A stretch of 64,000 nucleotides of DNA from Berberis thunbergii (taxonomy: Eukaryota; Streptophyta; Magnoliopsida; Ranunculales; Berberidaceae): the NCBI GenBank assembly GCA_003290165.1, contig QNQO01009164.1, positions 1-64,000 on the forward strand, in the 5' to 3' direction. The position numbers and the translations under genes are program-made. Each line of letters opens with the position of its first letter. Position 1 is the stretch's first letter. Of the stretch, positions 22,219 through 37,200 are shown one piece after another. The notes beneath the pieces were generated by a model, which made no database searches, was not told where the DNA came from, and worked only from the letters and a program-made list of their open reading frames with translations.

Positions 22219-25200
22219 ATGTTCTTCAGTGGAGATCCATCGACGCGGAAGAGAGTCGATTTAGGAGGAAGGAGTTCCAAGGAGAGAGACAGACAGAAGC
22301 TTCTCGAGGAAGCTAGATTGGAACGGAAGCGGAGGTTAGGGTTACGCCAGCAGAATTCAGCTGTAATCAAGATTCAGGTTTCATTTCTCACGATCTTTGA
22401 TGCCTTGATGGTGTTTTACTTGATAAGTTTTAGGTTAGTTTTGTATCCAGACAAATCGACTAGTTGCACTCGACAATTGATTGCATTGTTTATGAATTGA
22501 CGATTCTTGGGGCTAAATTTCAGTAGAATGATTAAATAATGTTTGTACTTGAACTAGTTGGCGTGCTTTTTACAATGAAAGAAGCATAGGAAAGTAGGGC
22601 ACAAAATGAGCGAGTTTAGGATTCGTAGTCGGATTGTTACATAGATTACAATACACTAACAAGTACTACATTGGCAATTTCTCTTTAGGAGGGGCTTCTC
22701 TCAAAGTTAATCATCTTAAAATTTGATCTTGTTGTTTAGTTAAGAAGAAATAAATGTAAAAGGAGAAATCTCAAAGTTCCTGGATGCATGAAAAAGGGAG
22801 CTGCCAAATGAAGACAGCGCCATTTTTGAGAAAAAAAGGAAGTCAATATAGTTAACAAAAAGCCCCACCCAAATGGGGATTGACACTATTGAGTTTTAAA
22901 GGGGGGGAAGTAGGTAGAGCTAAAGCAATATCTCTATTTAAACACTGGGTTGTTGAAGCAAATGTTAGGTATATCTAAACAAGGTTCAAAGGTCAATTTC
23001 ATTTGAACGTTTGGTGGATGCCTTCATAAATTTCATGTTTAGTTAGTTACTTGTGCACTCATTGAAAGTGTGTCCCTGATGCACAAAATGATACTGGCCT
23101 GTAAAGTATGAAACTTGACTAATGACTATTGCAGAAATGCTACAGAGGGAGAAAGGTCGTGGAAACTGAACGTTCTAAAATGAGAGAACAATTTCGTCTG
23201 AGTTTTGGTGACCGGTGCCAAAAGGTAGACAGGTAGGGTTACATTCCAAACCTTTTTTCCTGTGATCATTTAGTTCTCGAGTTATGTTAGATTTTGCTTG
23301 GTATTCTGTCTAGATGTACAAATTGCCTTTAGCAGCTGCACATGTGGTCTTACATGTGATCAAGCATGGAAAACATTGCATAGATGTGGTTATGCATTTT
23401 AGTAGTTCCTGAACGACATGTAGCAGTTCTCTATCATAGAAAACTGGAATGAAAAGAGATATATCACCCCAATCCTTTTCATACACAATAAGCTCTAAAG
23501 CCTCTAATCAGTTTGGTATGTGTAGAAAATTGCACAAAGGTAGTATATATATATTCAGTGTCAAGATAGCTCTAAACTAAAAGACTCTTTCCACCATACC
23601 CCCATCCCTTTCATACATCATTGCATCATTGGAATATTATCCTTATATATTCATTTAGTTTTTAGCATTATGATTGTTATCGTGGATTTTTACCTCCACT
23701 ATGTGACTGGCTTTGTAGGGGTTGCTTCAATCCTGATTCAGAATTCCTCAGCCAATTGCTTTTTTTCTTTGACGCAAGAAATGATGGTGATGTGTTGGTC
23801 CTTGTGGAAACATGTAGATTGTTGCATCAATTTGTTCGAGTTAGTGGTGAGTTTTCTTTTTGCTCTTTAAATCTTTATGAGGGTTAAATTATGCATAAAT
23901 GTTTTCTGGTTCATTGTGGCGGCTAGAGTTGTTGCATAGGCATTCATGATCAACTCTAGTTTAAACTGAAACTGCATGAATCTATTATAGCATAGAAATG
24001 CAAAATATGGGTCAAATCCACAGCCACGGGGATTAGGACCAACAGGACCAATTCAGAATTTCAGATTTAGAGTCTACCTAAAGACACACATTGCCCATGA
24101 GTAGTAGGAATATGTTCATCATTTTAATTTTTGTATACCATCTCATCCCATACTGTAGGTATTTGGTTTATGAAGCCTGTCTTATGACTTAGTGCAATAA
24201 TATGACTAAGAAATCTCGGTGGTAATTTTACTACTGAACTGAAATGTAGTTAGGTTTTTACCATATGCAACTATAATTTTCCGTCCTCTGTTAGAAGGAT
24301 TAATGTGATTGACTCTGCCATCTCCTAATTGGTGAGCGAAACTTCCATAGTTGCTCAACTTCCACATAGCTAGTATTTTTCATTCTTAAAAGGTCTAGCA
24401 TATTTTCAGTCACAGTACACTGGCAGATTGATGTTTATTTAGAATATTGCCTTGAAATTTGTATATGTGTGTGTGTGTGGAAGATTCCAATTTCTCTTCG
24501 ATGTATGGAATCTGTTCATAAGAAATCTTTGGCGCTCTCCATCTGTTTTGATTTGTGCTATTTCATCTTGTATTTGCAATATATGTTTCAAGTTTACTGG
24601 CTTTAGAACCTTTTGTCGGTTGGCAACTTTTGATTTAATGACAGGGGATGTCATAAGCCTCTTTGGGAGTACCGATTACTCTTCAAAGCACACCATTGCA
24701 GAAAACAGAGTTAAGCGACTTGTATACGCGTGCCTGGTGGCTGTTCATCAGAATAGGTATCGCATCCTCCTTGTGGATGATCTGCTACATTTTGGAATTC
24801 GTTTTATTCTTCATATTCGCAGTAGTTGATATAATTTGATTAAATTTTTTCAAATGGAAAGTGGTTGCCAGTATGTTGAACAACAATAGTTATAATGCAC
24901 TGATGATTTATTCTATAAGACCTTTAAATAGGTCTTTAGGTATGGATGGATCACATTTACTTCTCATTTTTTTTTATATCAAAAAAGTTGGAGAGGGTTT
25001 AGTAAGCAAGAGTCTTAAAAAGTAGAAACTCCGTCATATTCTCACCCCTCTACAAACACAATGGAACCCCTATTGATTTTATACGAGTATACGACTAAAA
25101 ACATGGAACTCCCAAGTCATATGCATAATCTGAGAGACCTAAAGTGTCTGATAAACAACTCCACTCTTCATTCCATGCATCAAGGTATTCTCTTCTCCCC

Positions 25201-28200
25201 TCCTTTCATTCTTAAAACAGTAAAATATGTTGCGTAAATAAATGTTTGAAGAATACTTCAGTCTTTATATATTCTTGGTTGATATAATTCATACTTTGTA
25301 TACATATTTTTTTGTCCAAGTGCATTGAGTTCGCCTAGCCCTGGGCTGATTTGTGTTTACAAAGGAAAACTGGACTCTAACATTTAAAATTTATATTCAT
25401 TTTGACATTTGATGACTTGCATGTTTTCATTGGTTGAAGGGTCTTTTTGTTGAATAACTTTTTGAAAAGTCAAAATGTGTGAACCAATTATAACATGCCA
25501 TGCCAGCAATGTCAAAATGAATTTAGATTTTGAATGTAGCGTGGAAGTACCCAATTTTAAAACTTATATGTTTCTATTATGATAGGCCCATTCATACTTC
25601 AATGTATTAGTACTTAATACAGGCTTTTGTGTAGGAATCGACTGAAGGATCAACTTTTGATGTTGTCCGAATTACCTACTTTGCCAATAATTGTCTTACT
25701 CGAGGCAATGGTGATCTTGACAGATCCCGAACTTCCATGGACATGCAAAACAGTTGGCTATCTCTCACAACAACATGCACTAGTGCTGTTGAGAGACGTT
25801 GTTTACACAGGGATGGTACGTACTATTTTTTGTAATATTTGAATAAAGTTTATTCATTTCCTTGAATAATGAGGAGAATGTGAACTCTTTAGTTTCCTGG
25901 ACAATACCAAATTGGGATTTTTGTCTGTGCAGTTTCTTCTAGTGTGCATGATCTACGCCAGTTAAATTGTAACTTCTCACGCAACATTATTTTATGCAGC
26001 AAAACACGAAGATTGGAGGTACCAGTGAGAGAATATCTTCTTTGGAGAGTTTTCTTGTTCATATGACATCTCACTTTGGTCAAAATCAATGCATCTGCTC
26101 CAATAGTAACCCCTGCTGGAGTTTCTCTTCTCAAATTCTTACCCTCCCTCTCCTGTGGCGGCATTTTCGATGCTTGAAAGAGGTGATTTTCTTTAAAGAA
26201 TGAACTATTCTTCAGCGCTTGTTAATAGAGTTGCATTGTTGTGTCAAAACTTAATTAGATGTTTGTTAGTTACGTGTCATTGATCTGATCTGTCTTGATT
26301 ATAAAATTAATTCTATTAAGGCCTCCATAAAGTGTAATGGATTCATGCTCTCCGCTCTACCGAGTCTGTGAATGCAACATTAACACGATACAAACAGGTT
26401 TAGATTGAGTTTTCATAGGCTGTGCTATCAAAGGTTAGCCTAGGCTACTCCTAGGCATGATGCACAATTTGGTCACCTTGCCTAACAGCTTGATGCAATC
26501 CTAGTCGCGCTATCGCCTCGACCCCCTATTGCCACCAACCCCAACGTCTCAGCCGCCTCGCATCCTCTCATGATCGTGCCGTTGTGCTCTTCATCTCACA
26601 AGCTAAATCTTTTTTCTTCCGTTCTTCTCCTCCCATTCCCTTTTTCTTCCCTTCTCCTACGCCTTTTCTTCGTTTTGGGCACATGTCACACATTTAAAAA
26701 AGAATTCCATATGAGTAAGAAAGAAGGTGGTATGGGCAAGGTGGATGAAGATGGAGGAGACCTGTTTGGAGATGATGAAAATGTTGTGACTGGTTATTTG
26801 GGTTTGTTGAACATTAAGATGAAAAGTTTGAATAAATATTGCAAAATCATTTTTATAGGGTATAATAGTCTACATATTTTTCTGGGGGACCTTAACCTTT
26901 AGGCTAGCCTAGGCAGTCAGGAGGTGTGATGCTAGGATGGAGCGCCTTGCATTGCCCCATGCCTCAAACTGCCCAGTTCACTGGTTTTCATTTCAACCCG
27001 CCTCAACTTTTTTGATATTTTTATTTTTATTTTGTTGAGACATACATCTACACATGGCACATGCAATGTTTGAAGATGACTGTCACTTAATTCACGGGAT
27101 TCTTTCTGCTCAAGTTGTCTAATTCTACATCTCATATTACGGGATTCTTTCTGCTCAAGTTGTCTAATTCTACATCTCATATTTTCTTTTCTTTTTTCTA
27201 TACAGATATGTTATAGTGGTACTCTGTGGTTCTGTTTTGTGGCACCGATATCTCTTTGCCATCTAATTAATTTTTTGTATCTACTTTTAGAACTATAGCA
27301 TGCTGTCCTCATTGGAAACTGATGTTTTTCACATCAGGTGTTTGCAACAAAAGGGTTGATTGAGCATTATCTTCATCGGATGGCATTGTGTCTACATGAT
27401 AATGCAAATGTTCTTCCTGATGATATATCATTGGAATTTCCAGGGTATGCCTGCCTTCTTGGGAATATATTAGAAGTTGTTGGGACTGCACTATCTCGAC
27501 CAAATTGCTCACTCGATATGGTATGTACAATTTTTTTTTGGGTAAATTATGATGACATAGTAGAAGCCACTTACTTGGTCGAGGCCAATGTATCTATGGT
27601 CTGAATATCACTTGTTAGTTTTCAACAAAGCACAAGTTTTGGTTTGGTTTGTAAGTTTGCAAGGGTTGATTCTTACCAAATGATGCTCTTGCTTTTCCAA
27701 GATTGGTTCTTGTTGATGATATGTTAACTATTGAAGACCTTATTACTTATCCTATGAATTTAATTGGTTTTTCCATGGACTTATATTTTTAGTTCATGCC
27801 AAACAAAAAAGAAATGATTGAATTATTTGTCTACTGGACATTTCACTGGTCAGTTTCAAATTTATAATTGAATCATTTGTTTACCACGAAGTTCAATTTT
27901 TTTTTCCTACTTCCTTTGTTTTTATAACACCCAGCATTTTCTTGATCCGCAAAGTTATTCTGTTACCATCAGCTGGGTTAGTAATACCATGGTATTATTC
28001 TGATAACTGGAAAATCATATCCCGTCAGGCCTTAAGAAACATTGCTTCATCAAGGTCCTTGAATTCTAATTCCTTTATTCTGTGTTGAACAAAAATGACA
28101 TACTTTCTTGGTTTAACAAGCCTCTCGTGAAACAGGAAGATTTTTTTTGGAAATTTCGCTTTATTTGTCAGATTGTTATAACTTGAGAAGCACTTCTTTC

Positions 28201-31200
28201 CATGCTAAGCAGATTCTATTTAAGCCATAAATTCAATTGACTGTGATTTTATTCACCCTTTTTTCTCAGTGGTAAAAGGGAGGTATAATATCTGGGAATG
28301 TATCAATATTTTATGCCTATACCTTTGTCGGCGCTATTTTCTTTCTCTTATAATGAACAGCAGTGTTCTGCATTGTTAGTTCCTGTACTTCTCCCTCAGT
28401 CACTACTGTAAATTGTGCCTTTCATAATTCTGACTATTGATGAGTAATTTCACTTTCCCTATCAAGTTTTCACTACTTAAATAAATATTATGGATTGCTG
28501 AAGATATCTAACATTGCCCACATTCTATTTTGATCAGGCCATAGACTTTGCAGCTGTTTCAGCATATATGCTTGAAGCTTTGCCAACCATTAAATCACTG
28601 ACTAGAGGAAGTAAAGAAAGTATGATTTTCAGTGATGTAGCTGAATTATTTCAAACAGACAGATATAAATTTCAATCAAAATTTAGCTTTTTTTTTTTAA
28701 AAAATAAAATAAAAATTATTAGTCTAGTGAATGAGTAGAATTATATGTTCATTTCTCGACCTTGCATTTTAACTACTAGGTTCAACAATGAGTGATGACG
28801 AAATGGACATTGATGAGGAACGCGTAGAAGTTATGACCATGAACAAGGAACTTGAAAAACAGATATCTAATGCAGTAGATCCTCGCCTTCTTCAGCAACT
28901 GGTATACAAGAATGAGTTTTGCATCAGCTAGATTTATATCTTACGTTCTGGTTGCGGTATATCCTTGTGTTTTGTGTTGAAGTTGCTTATCTTGGACAGG
29001 TCACTGTTCTCATCCGAGGTACATCACAGACTATTGGATTGCATGGAGTTGGACCACATGATAAAGAGGTGGCAGCTGTTGGTGCAATCTGTGCCTTCCT
29101 TCACATGATGTTCAGTACTTTGCCAGTTGAACGCATTATGACTGGACTAGCTTATAGAACTGAGCTTGTTCCTATGCTTTGGAACTTTATCAAGCAGTGC
29201 CATGAAAATCAACGATGGCCATCTTTGTCTGAGCTAACAGCTAGTTTGTCTGGAGATGCTCCTGGTTGGCTCTTACCTCTTGCTGTTTTTTGTCCTGTAT
29301 ATAAGTAAGTTTACTTGCTTGGATATCATAACCTTTTTGTATAAAATTTTCTGAAAATGCTCTTTCTCTCGGTTCTCTGTAAGAAGAGTGCTAAAATTGC
29401 TATATATATTTATGGTTCATCAGGCACATGCTCATGATAATCGACAACGAGGAATTTTATGAGCAGGAAAAACCACTCTCGCTGAAGGATATTAAAAACT
29501 TGATTATCGTTTTGAAGCAGGTAAGATTCCAATAGAATTTGTTAAGTTATTTCCTGTATTTTACTGGTTTAAACTCTTAATCAAACACACACAAACCTAA
29601 ATTATATGTATCTTTCTTGTTCCAAGTTGTTTATAATTAGTTATTGTTTCCTGCAGGCCTTGTGGCAGCTCCTTTGGGTGATTCCTGCAAAGTCTTCCAA
29701 CTCGATGAAAACTACAGCTAACCTAGCTGGTCAGAAGAGGCTCTCTATAGATTTCATTCAACACAGAGTCGGCACTGCTGCTTCTGAGCTCCTCTCTCAG
29801 GTAAATTTGAAACATGTGGATGTTCTTTCTTTTCTTGGTTAATTGCCGTTACAAATCGTTGCTTAGGTGCAGGGGGGATATATCCATATATATATTTATA
29901 TAGTTATTTGAACATATTGTAGAACTCTATACTTTATTATCCCGTGACAAATGTTATTACCTCAGCTGCAAGATTGGAATAATAGACGCCAGTTCACTAC
30001 GCCTAGTAACTTCCATGCACAAGAAGCAGTTGATGAATCTTTCCTCTCACAGGTTGATTTCCTTGTCTTCTAGTCGTCTTGGAAACCTCATTCATGGATA
30101 CTGATGCTTTCTTTTTCCAGGCTGTAATTGAAAATACCAGAGCATATGACATACTAAGACGAGCTCCTTTTTTGGTTCCATTTACAAGCAGGGTGAAAAT
30201 ATTCACTGTGAGTAACATACAAGTTTTGATTTCTCAAACATAAGTGGTTGTCAAAAATGACTTTCTCAGAGGCCATGTTTAGTTTTAAAGGAAAAAAGAA
30301 TTCAACCGAAAGCATTGAAAACAGGGGGAAGGGAGTGAGATTTTTTTATTTTATTTTTATCATATATATTTATAGGTTTTTTTTTCGTGTCTGTGTGTGG
30401 TAGGGGATTGACATTATTAATCAGTAACTGTAACAGGCCTTACATTTAAAGCTGTTGTTTCTTAGGAACTGAATTGAGTATCATTTTGGCTTTACATTAG
30501 AATTATTTGATGAAACACATTTCTAGGCAGTATGTGTTTCTGTTATCATCATCTTTCATCGTGGGATCTTTTCATGAATTTTCTGAAACAGTCACAGTTG
30601 AAGGATGCAAGGCATAGACATGGATTTCATGTTGCGATTGCTAGAAATCGTTTCAGAATCAGACGAGACCGAATATTTGAAGATGCGTTTGCTCAGTTGA
30701 GTGCTTTATCCGAAGACGATCTCCGTGGAGTGGTATGGCCTTGTCTATTTCATCCGCTACTGCTGTTAGGAATGCCGTCATATTGGTTATTCTGTGGTGG
30801 CTAATTTTCTTGTTTGCTTCTTTTGATGATATGTAAGTTTTCCAATTCTGTCTATTGTTGAGTTCTTCAGATTCGAGTAACCTTTGTCAATGAATTTGGA
30901 GTAGAAGAGGCCGGAATTGATGGAGGTGGAATTTTCAAAGATTTCATGGAGAATGTGACGCGCGCCGCCTTTGATGTGCAGTATGGCCTATTCAAGGTTA
31001 TTTTGGTTGCTATATGGAGGGGTTCACACCCCTCCCTTTTTATTTATCTCTTCTCCTTTTTAGGGCATTGTGAAAGTATGTGTAATGACCCATTCTATAT
31101 AATCTCTTTGGCCAAAAATCAATTTGGTGGGATGATCAAAGTTCGGAATATATATAAAGAAAAAGAGTAGTCTCGTATGCCCCAAATTTCAATAGGAAAG

Positions 31201-34200
31201 TACGAAATTTAACTCAACTGATGATACCACCATTTAACTACAATATTGTCATGATATTCCCTCCTGGGTAGTATTTCAACAGAAATAGTAATCCACTTAT
31301 ATTTATACACCTTGTGGATAGATGCAAGCCTAACGGACATGGTTGCAAAACTAAGGCAAGTTACATCTTAAAGCAGGGATAATGAGGATAATCATTACAA
31401 TCAGATTGTAGAGATGATTTTCAAAAAATACATTTCTTTGTGGTACTTATAATCCTCAACAACATAGAAAAAAAACACCTGGTTAGTATTGTCAGCCATT
31501 TACTGCCCTCGAGTATGTAGTGAATTGGAGATTGATTCAAGAGTTTGGTCTGTTAACTCAATGATGTTATTGTCAGTGGCTTTAAGAACATACCTATAAT
31601 TTAAGGTTATTAGTTGAACTTCATATACTTAATCATGCATGTTGAGGTTATTTACTCAGTTACTCTTCACCATTTGTCTTCTCATCTTGTGTTATATTCA
31701 CATCTACGATGCTGTTTGTAGGAAACTGCAGATCATCTGCTATATCCTAATCCTGGTTCAGGATTGGTGCATGAACAGCATCTCCAATTCTTTCATTTCC
31801 TAGGAGTTGTTCTTGGAAAGGTAGGTTGCCTCTTTTTATTCCATTTTTTTCTTTCTTTCACTGCGCATGCAAATATTTCTTTCACTGGGATTTCACCAAA
31901 GGATGAACATATTTCATTCTGTTTGTGTCTTGACATGATGAAATATCATGTGTTGCCTCTGATTGTAGGCTATGTTTGAAGGGATTCTTGTAGACATACC
32001 CTTTGCAACTTTCTTCTTGAGTAAGTTAAAACAAAAGTAAGTTTTGGATTCTCTCATCCATGTTGTTTCTTTGATTTTTAGTATTTTCCATTTCATCAAG
32101 TTACAGTTAAGACATTGCTTGCGTTTTAAAAGGTTGTCAACTTATCATGGTCCTTCTAGGATTACCTTCATGATACCCAAGTGACATCTCCTTCCAATTA
32201 TTGAGACGTTTAACTTTGCTATAAATTGGCCGTTAATTTGTCCCCATGTCTGATACTGATATCTGGATAAGAGATATCACTGTCATTCTATATTAGTCAA
32301 AGCACGTAGTTTTTTAAACCCATTGGTCTAGTTTCTGGTGTGTCTTAAGACTTATTTGTCTCACTATCTGAATAATCTATCAATAGTGCTTAGAGATCTA
32401 AATTTATATTTTAATTAATAGTTCCCTTTTAAATACTCTTTGGTTATCCGTGTATTTCTTATCCCCTTGACATGGAAGATTAATTGTTCTCTTTCTATCG
32501 GATAATTTTGTGCTCATCGTCTATCTAAAAGTTTTGTATTCATCGTGCTATTATCTAGGTACAACTATTTGAACGACTTGCCTTCTCTAGACCCTGAATT
32601 GTATCGTCATTTAATATTTTTGAAGGTGAGTTTCTGTCCTTTCCAGATAAGGTGAATTATGATCTAAGAATAGCTATATCGAATCAGTTATGTCCGAATC
32701 ATTTGTTTTGTCACCCTTTTCAATATTGTAGAGTTGAAAACCGAACTGACAGTTTGTTTTTTCACCTAAACCATGAATCGAACCGACTTTGGTCGGTTTA
32801 AAAAATTTCAAACCAAAACCGAACTGATTCTAATTTATGCAAACCGTAATCGAACCGAACCGACTAAAATCGAAATAAAACCGAACTGACCAACTATTTT
32901 AAACATATTATAATATTTTTATGTGAAATATATATGATTTATTATATATATATTTGGTCGGTTCGGTTTTGTTGGTTAAACTCACATGGAAACCGAAAAT
33001 TGAACCGATCAGTTCGATCGGTTTTTTGTTCAACCCTACAGTATTGTTATGTTTATAATGTATCCTACACCTAAAAAAATTACCTAAACCTAAAATTAAC
33101 AAACTGAAACTACGAAAACAAAGATAAATAAACTTAATTCTTTATAATTATTAACCAACTACAAGTAGTGACTCTATTTATACTAAACCTAACCCTAGAT
33201 ACAATTGGAGCTCTAATATCCAATAATTCTAATGGGCTTACTTAGGACAGACCCAACAACTAAATCATATTAATTAAAATAAACTAAATCCAACTTTTCA
33301 TCATTCTCCTCGGGTTGAAAAGCTCGTCCTCGAGCTTGAAGTCGAAGAGGTCTGACGTACATAAGCAACCAATTACAAAACGCAAAGTGAAGCGCATGCG
33401 AAGTAATTGATCTCGAACTTTGCCACGATACACACTTTTCATCGATAGCACTAACTCAAAAAAGTTGCAAGTGACTCCAAGAACAGTAATCTGAAACATA
33501 CCTATTGATCAAAATCGTGTGCATAAGCTCGTGCTAAATTTTTTCCTAAAATGGGTCAATATAACCATCATCACTCACTATATCTGCCACATCCTCTTGG
33601 CCCAAAATGGAAAAGAAATCACATTTAAGAAATCGAGTACATGTGATGGTGCCTTTAATTTCTTCAAAAAGTTGAAATGACCGAGAAATAAAACGGCTCA
33701 TTCTGTTTTTTCGTGCCTGTTCAAGTTTGTCTTCTTCCAATTGTTCTCTAAGCGCTCTTATCCTATTGTCAAAGAGTGTGTCAATGCGAGCGGGCATCCA
33801 TTCGTCTAATCTTCTCCAAAACCCCTCCTGGACCGGCTCAATTAGTGGCATAGTTGGATCGGTAGTGGGTTGTACGTCATTGGCTAGTGGGGTGGGGGTG
33901 GGGGTGGTGTAGCGGAAATCGCTTCAAGTTGGGGGTAAGAGGGGACATAGGTGTATTGTGGTATAGGATAGTAAAACTGATTATGAGTATTGGATTCCAT
34001 TTAGTCTATATTGATATTGAGATGGATATGGGGAATATCATGAGTATGGGTACGAATAACAATATGGGCCACTCACTTTTTTTTTCCCACTATTGGGGTT
34101 GTTTTGGAATTGCTAGGGAGTTTTTTGGAATTATGGGATTGTTCAAGGTGGTCAGTGCAAATCAAGTTGTTGGACAGTTTAAGGGGCTCTTAATAAATAT

Positions 34201-37200
34201 TAAATTTTCTGATTTATTTCTTCCCCAACAGGATCTGATGTTTCAGTAGCATATTTGACCTGGCTTGTGACGACAGGGGGGGGGGGGTGTTGAGTCGACG
34301 TTGGTGACTGGTGGCAGCTCGGAGTGGCGGTGGGTCAGATTCATCTATAATTTTCTCTGCTCCTTTTTCTTGCCTTCTCAACTTTTCTTCAACCTTCTTT
34401 TTCTTCAAACAATCAATTTTCTTGAAATACTTTTCTCAATCACATGAAAACCATATACTAGATAAGTGTCTCCTACAACTCAATTCATTAACCTAAGTTT
34501 AAAACTAGCAAACTAAAACTACGAAAACAAAGATAAATAAACATTATTCTTCATAGTCATTCAAAACCACAAATGGCCCATATGCCCTATTTATACTAAA
34601 CTTAAACCTAGATTCAATTGGAGCCCTAACCTCCAATTATTCTAATGGGTTTACTCAGGCCTGACCCAACAAATAAATCAAATTAATTAAAATAAACTAA
34701 ATCCTACTTCCCATCAGTTTAAGTGTTCCATCATGTAAAGGTAAAGTTTAATGCTTACTAGATAAGGGAATAGTAGAAAATGTACATCTAGTATACCTTT
34801 GTGATTTGTCCAATAAGTAATATCTTTATTCCTTTAGAAGTCATCCAAATCACCAAATAGACTGAGAAGATCTTGTTCTTTGAAACCTAAAATTCCAAGT
34901 GCAACATGTTTTTGAAGATTTCTCTCTGCATTTGATTGTGTTTTTTTTTTCTTTCTATTAATCATTTCCATTAGTTTTTTTCATGTTCGTCTACCCATTT
35001 AGTTGTTAGAGCTTAACCAAATCATTCTTTACCCGTAAACAGCTTTTAAGTTTAAAATCGTGATGGTTTATCTGCAGCATTATGAAGGTGATATATCAGA
35101 CTTGGAGCTGTACTTTGTAATAATCAACAGTGAATATGGAGAGCAAACAGAAGAGGAATTGCTTCCCGGGGGGAAAGATATTCGTGTTACAAATGAGAAT
35201 GTTATTACCTATATACATCTTATTGCCAACCACAGGTTGAACTTTCAGGTAATCCTCTGCACTATGCCAACACTATGGATCTGTTTATGGGAATCCATCT
35301 TCCTTCTAAATGTAACAAAGTCTAAAACACTATGTTTTTGGCAGATACGCAACCAAAGTTCATACTTCTTGAGGGGTTTTCAACGGCTTATAGACAAAGA
35401 TTGGATATCGATGTTCAATGAACATGAACTTCAGGTATTTCATTGCTAGACCTCTTTAACTGCAAGCCGCATACTAGACTTATTTTATTCAGTTACCCGT
35501 TGACCATCTTTGACTACTGGTATTAAAATTATTTCTACAACTTATCATGCTTTTAAAATATAGCACACTACTTGTTTTCTTACAAGTTCTACTCGAGTAC
35601 AGAGATACGTGTATATATATATAAAGCAAAGTACAAACTTTTTTAAGTCCTGATACTATGATGAGTATAGAAAATATCATTATTTTGACGAGAACGTAAC
35701 AGTTTTGCTGGTAAAAGATGGTCAAAGGGAGTGGTGGTGGCAATATATGTGTTTTTAGTATTCCTTAGATTTGTGTTTGCTTTTACTGTGTGTAAAGGAA
35801 GCTTGTGTGCCTCCTTGTACATGTGTGCATTTGCAACTTTGCCAAGTCTGCTAGAAGAGGCACATTAAAAAGACGTAACTTCTGCGAAATTTTCATGGAT
35901 AACATGATTTATGTATAAACTGGATTTTATCGTACTTCTTTTTCTTTGTTGTTTCCAATTTGGATTTACCATGGTTTTTTTTTTAAAGGCAGGATTTACC
36001 ATGGTTACTCAAATCTTTACCAAAATACCTTCTGTTTTCATAATTTATTCTTCTGCAAAGCTCAATGTGATGGTTAATTTGACATTTTATGTTCTGCCAG
36101 CTTCTAATAACTGGTTCGCTGGAGGGTTTGGATGTTGATGACCTCCGCTTGAATACACATTATACTGGTGGTTATAATCGGGTGAGTTGTTCTTTCACAG
36201 CCTCTTAATTGATAAATTTTGGCTAGAATCTCTTAGAATAGAAGATAACAGAGAAGTATAGAAGTATTTAACATTGATTATGTACTTTTGCTCTGGAGCT
36301 AATTTGGTAATTCAATGGCTTCTATTGACTGGCAGAGCAATTTAGTTATTCCAGTCATTATGCAGGAGTCCGTGGTTACATGTCATTAGGTAGTGTAGAA
36401 TTGTAGATGAAGGTAGTGGTAATGGTGGATTTGGAAATAATTAGCGCTGATTGTGATTTGGAGAGACTTGGTTACATTTTTAATAGGTATTGTTGTTGTT
36501 TGATAAGAATTGAACTTACATATATATTTAGGAGCAACTTGGATTAAGCACAAGTTTTTCTGGTTAGCGTCTTCATACTTGTTATGAAGAGGCTTCCTAT
36601 GAATTAAATGAGATAACTAAAATAGTGATTTATCCTAAGAAATTTCTACAACATCTTGCACTAATTATTTTATGTCAAATACTCAAGGAAAAAATAAATA
36701 TCAATGGAGTTGTTGATATATGATAATTCACCTGTCCATTTTATTCTAAGAATAGAAATTCAAGAGGAGGGGTTTTTTTTAGGGGGGTGGTTGGTTGGGC
36801 GCGGTGGATGGAGTGGCTGAAAAACATAAATGAAAGGTAATGTATGTATTTTAGCTGACAGCTTGAATTCATAGTTTCATACAGATACTATTAGGGGTTT
36901 GACATTTCTATTTGAGTAAACTCTAAGATGAAGCATAGAAGATGATCAGCTATGTCAGTCTTTTGTTATCTTGGTAGTCACCTGTTTGCCGAGTATCATT
37001 TGTAATTTTCACATTCAAATTTCAAACCTACATTGTATATGCTGGCAAGTTTTTGTGAAGTAATTAAAATCATACTACTGTTTCAGAAAACTTAAAATGT
37101 GTGTAATTGGTAGATGACTTTTACAATAATAGTGCGATTGTCTTTGGAAATTATTGATCTTTATAGCCAGGGGTTGCTCTTGGTTCTTTACAGCTTGAAT

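Noticed and set aside
26570..26902. 110-codon frame in UPL6 intron 6
   Set aside because: It shows no recognisable domain, lies inside a decayed repeat and between well-supported exons of UPL6.
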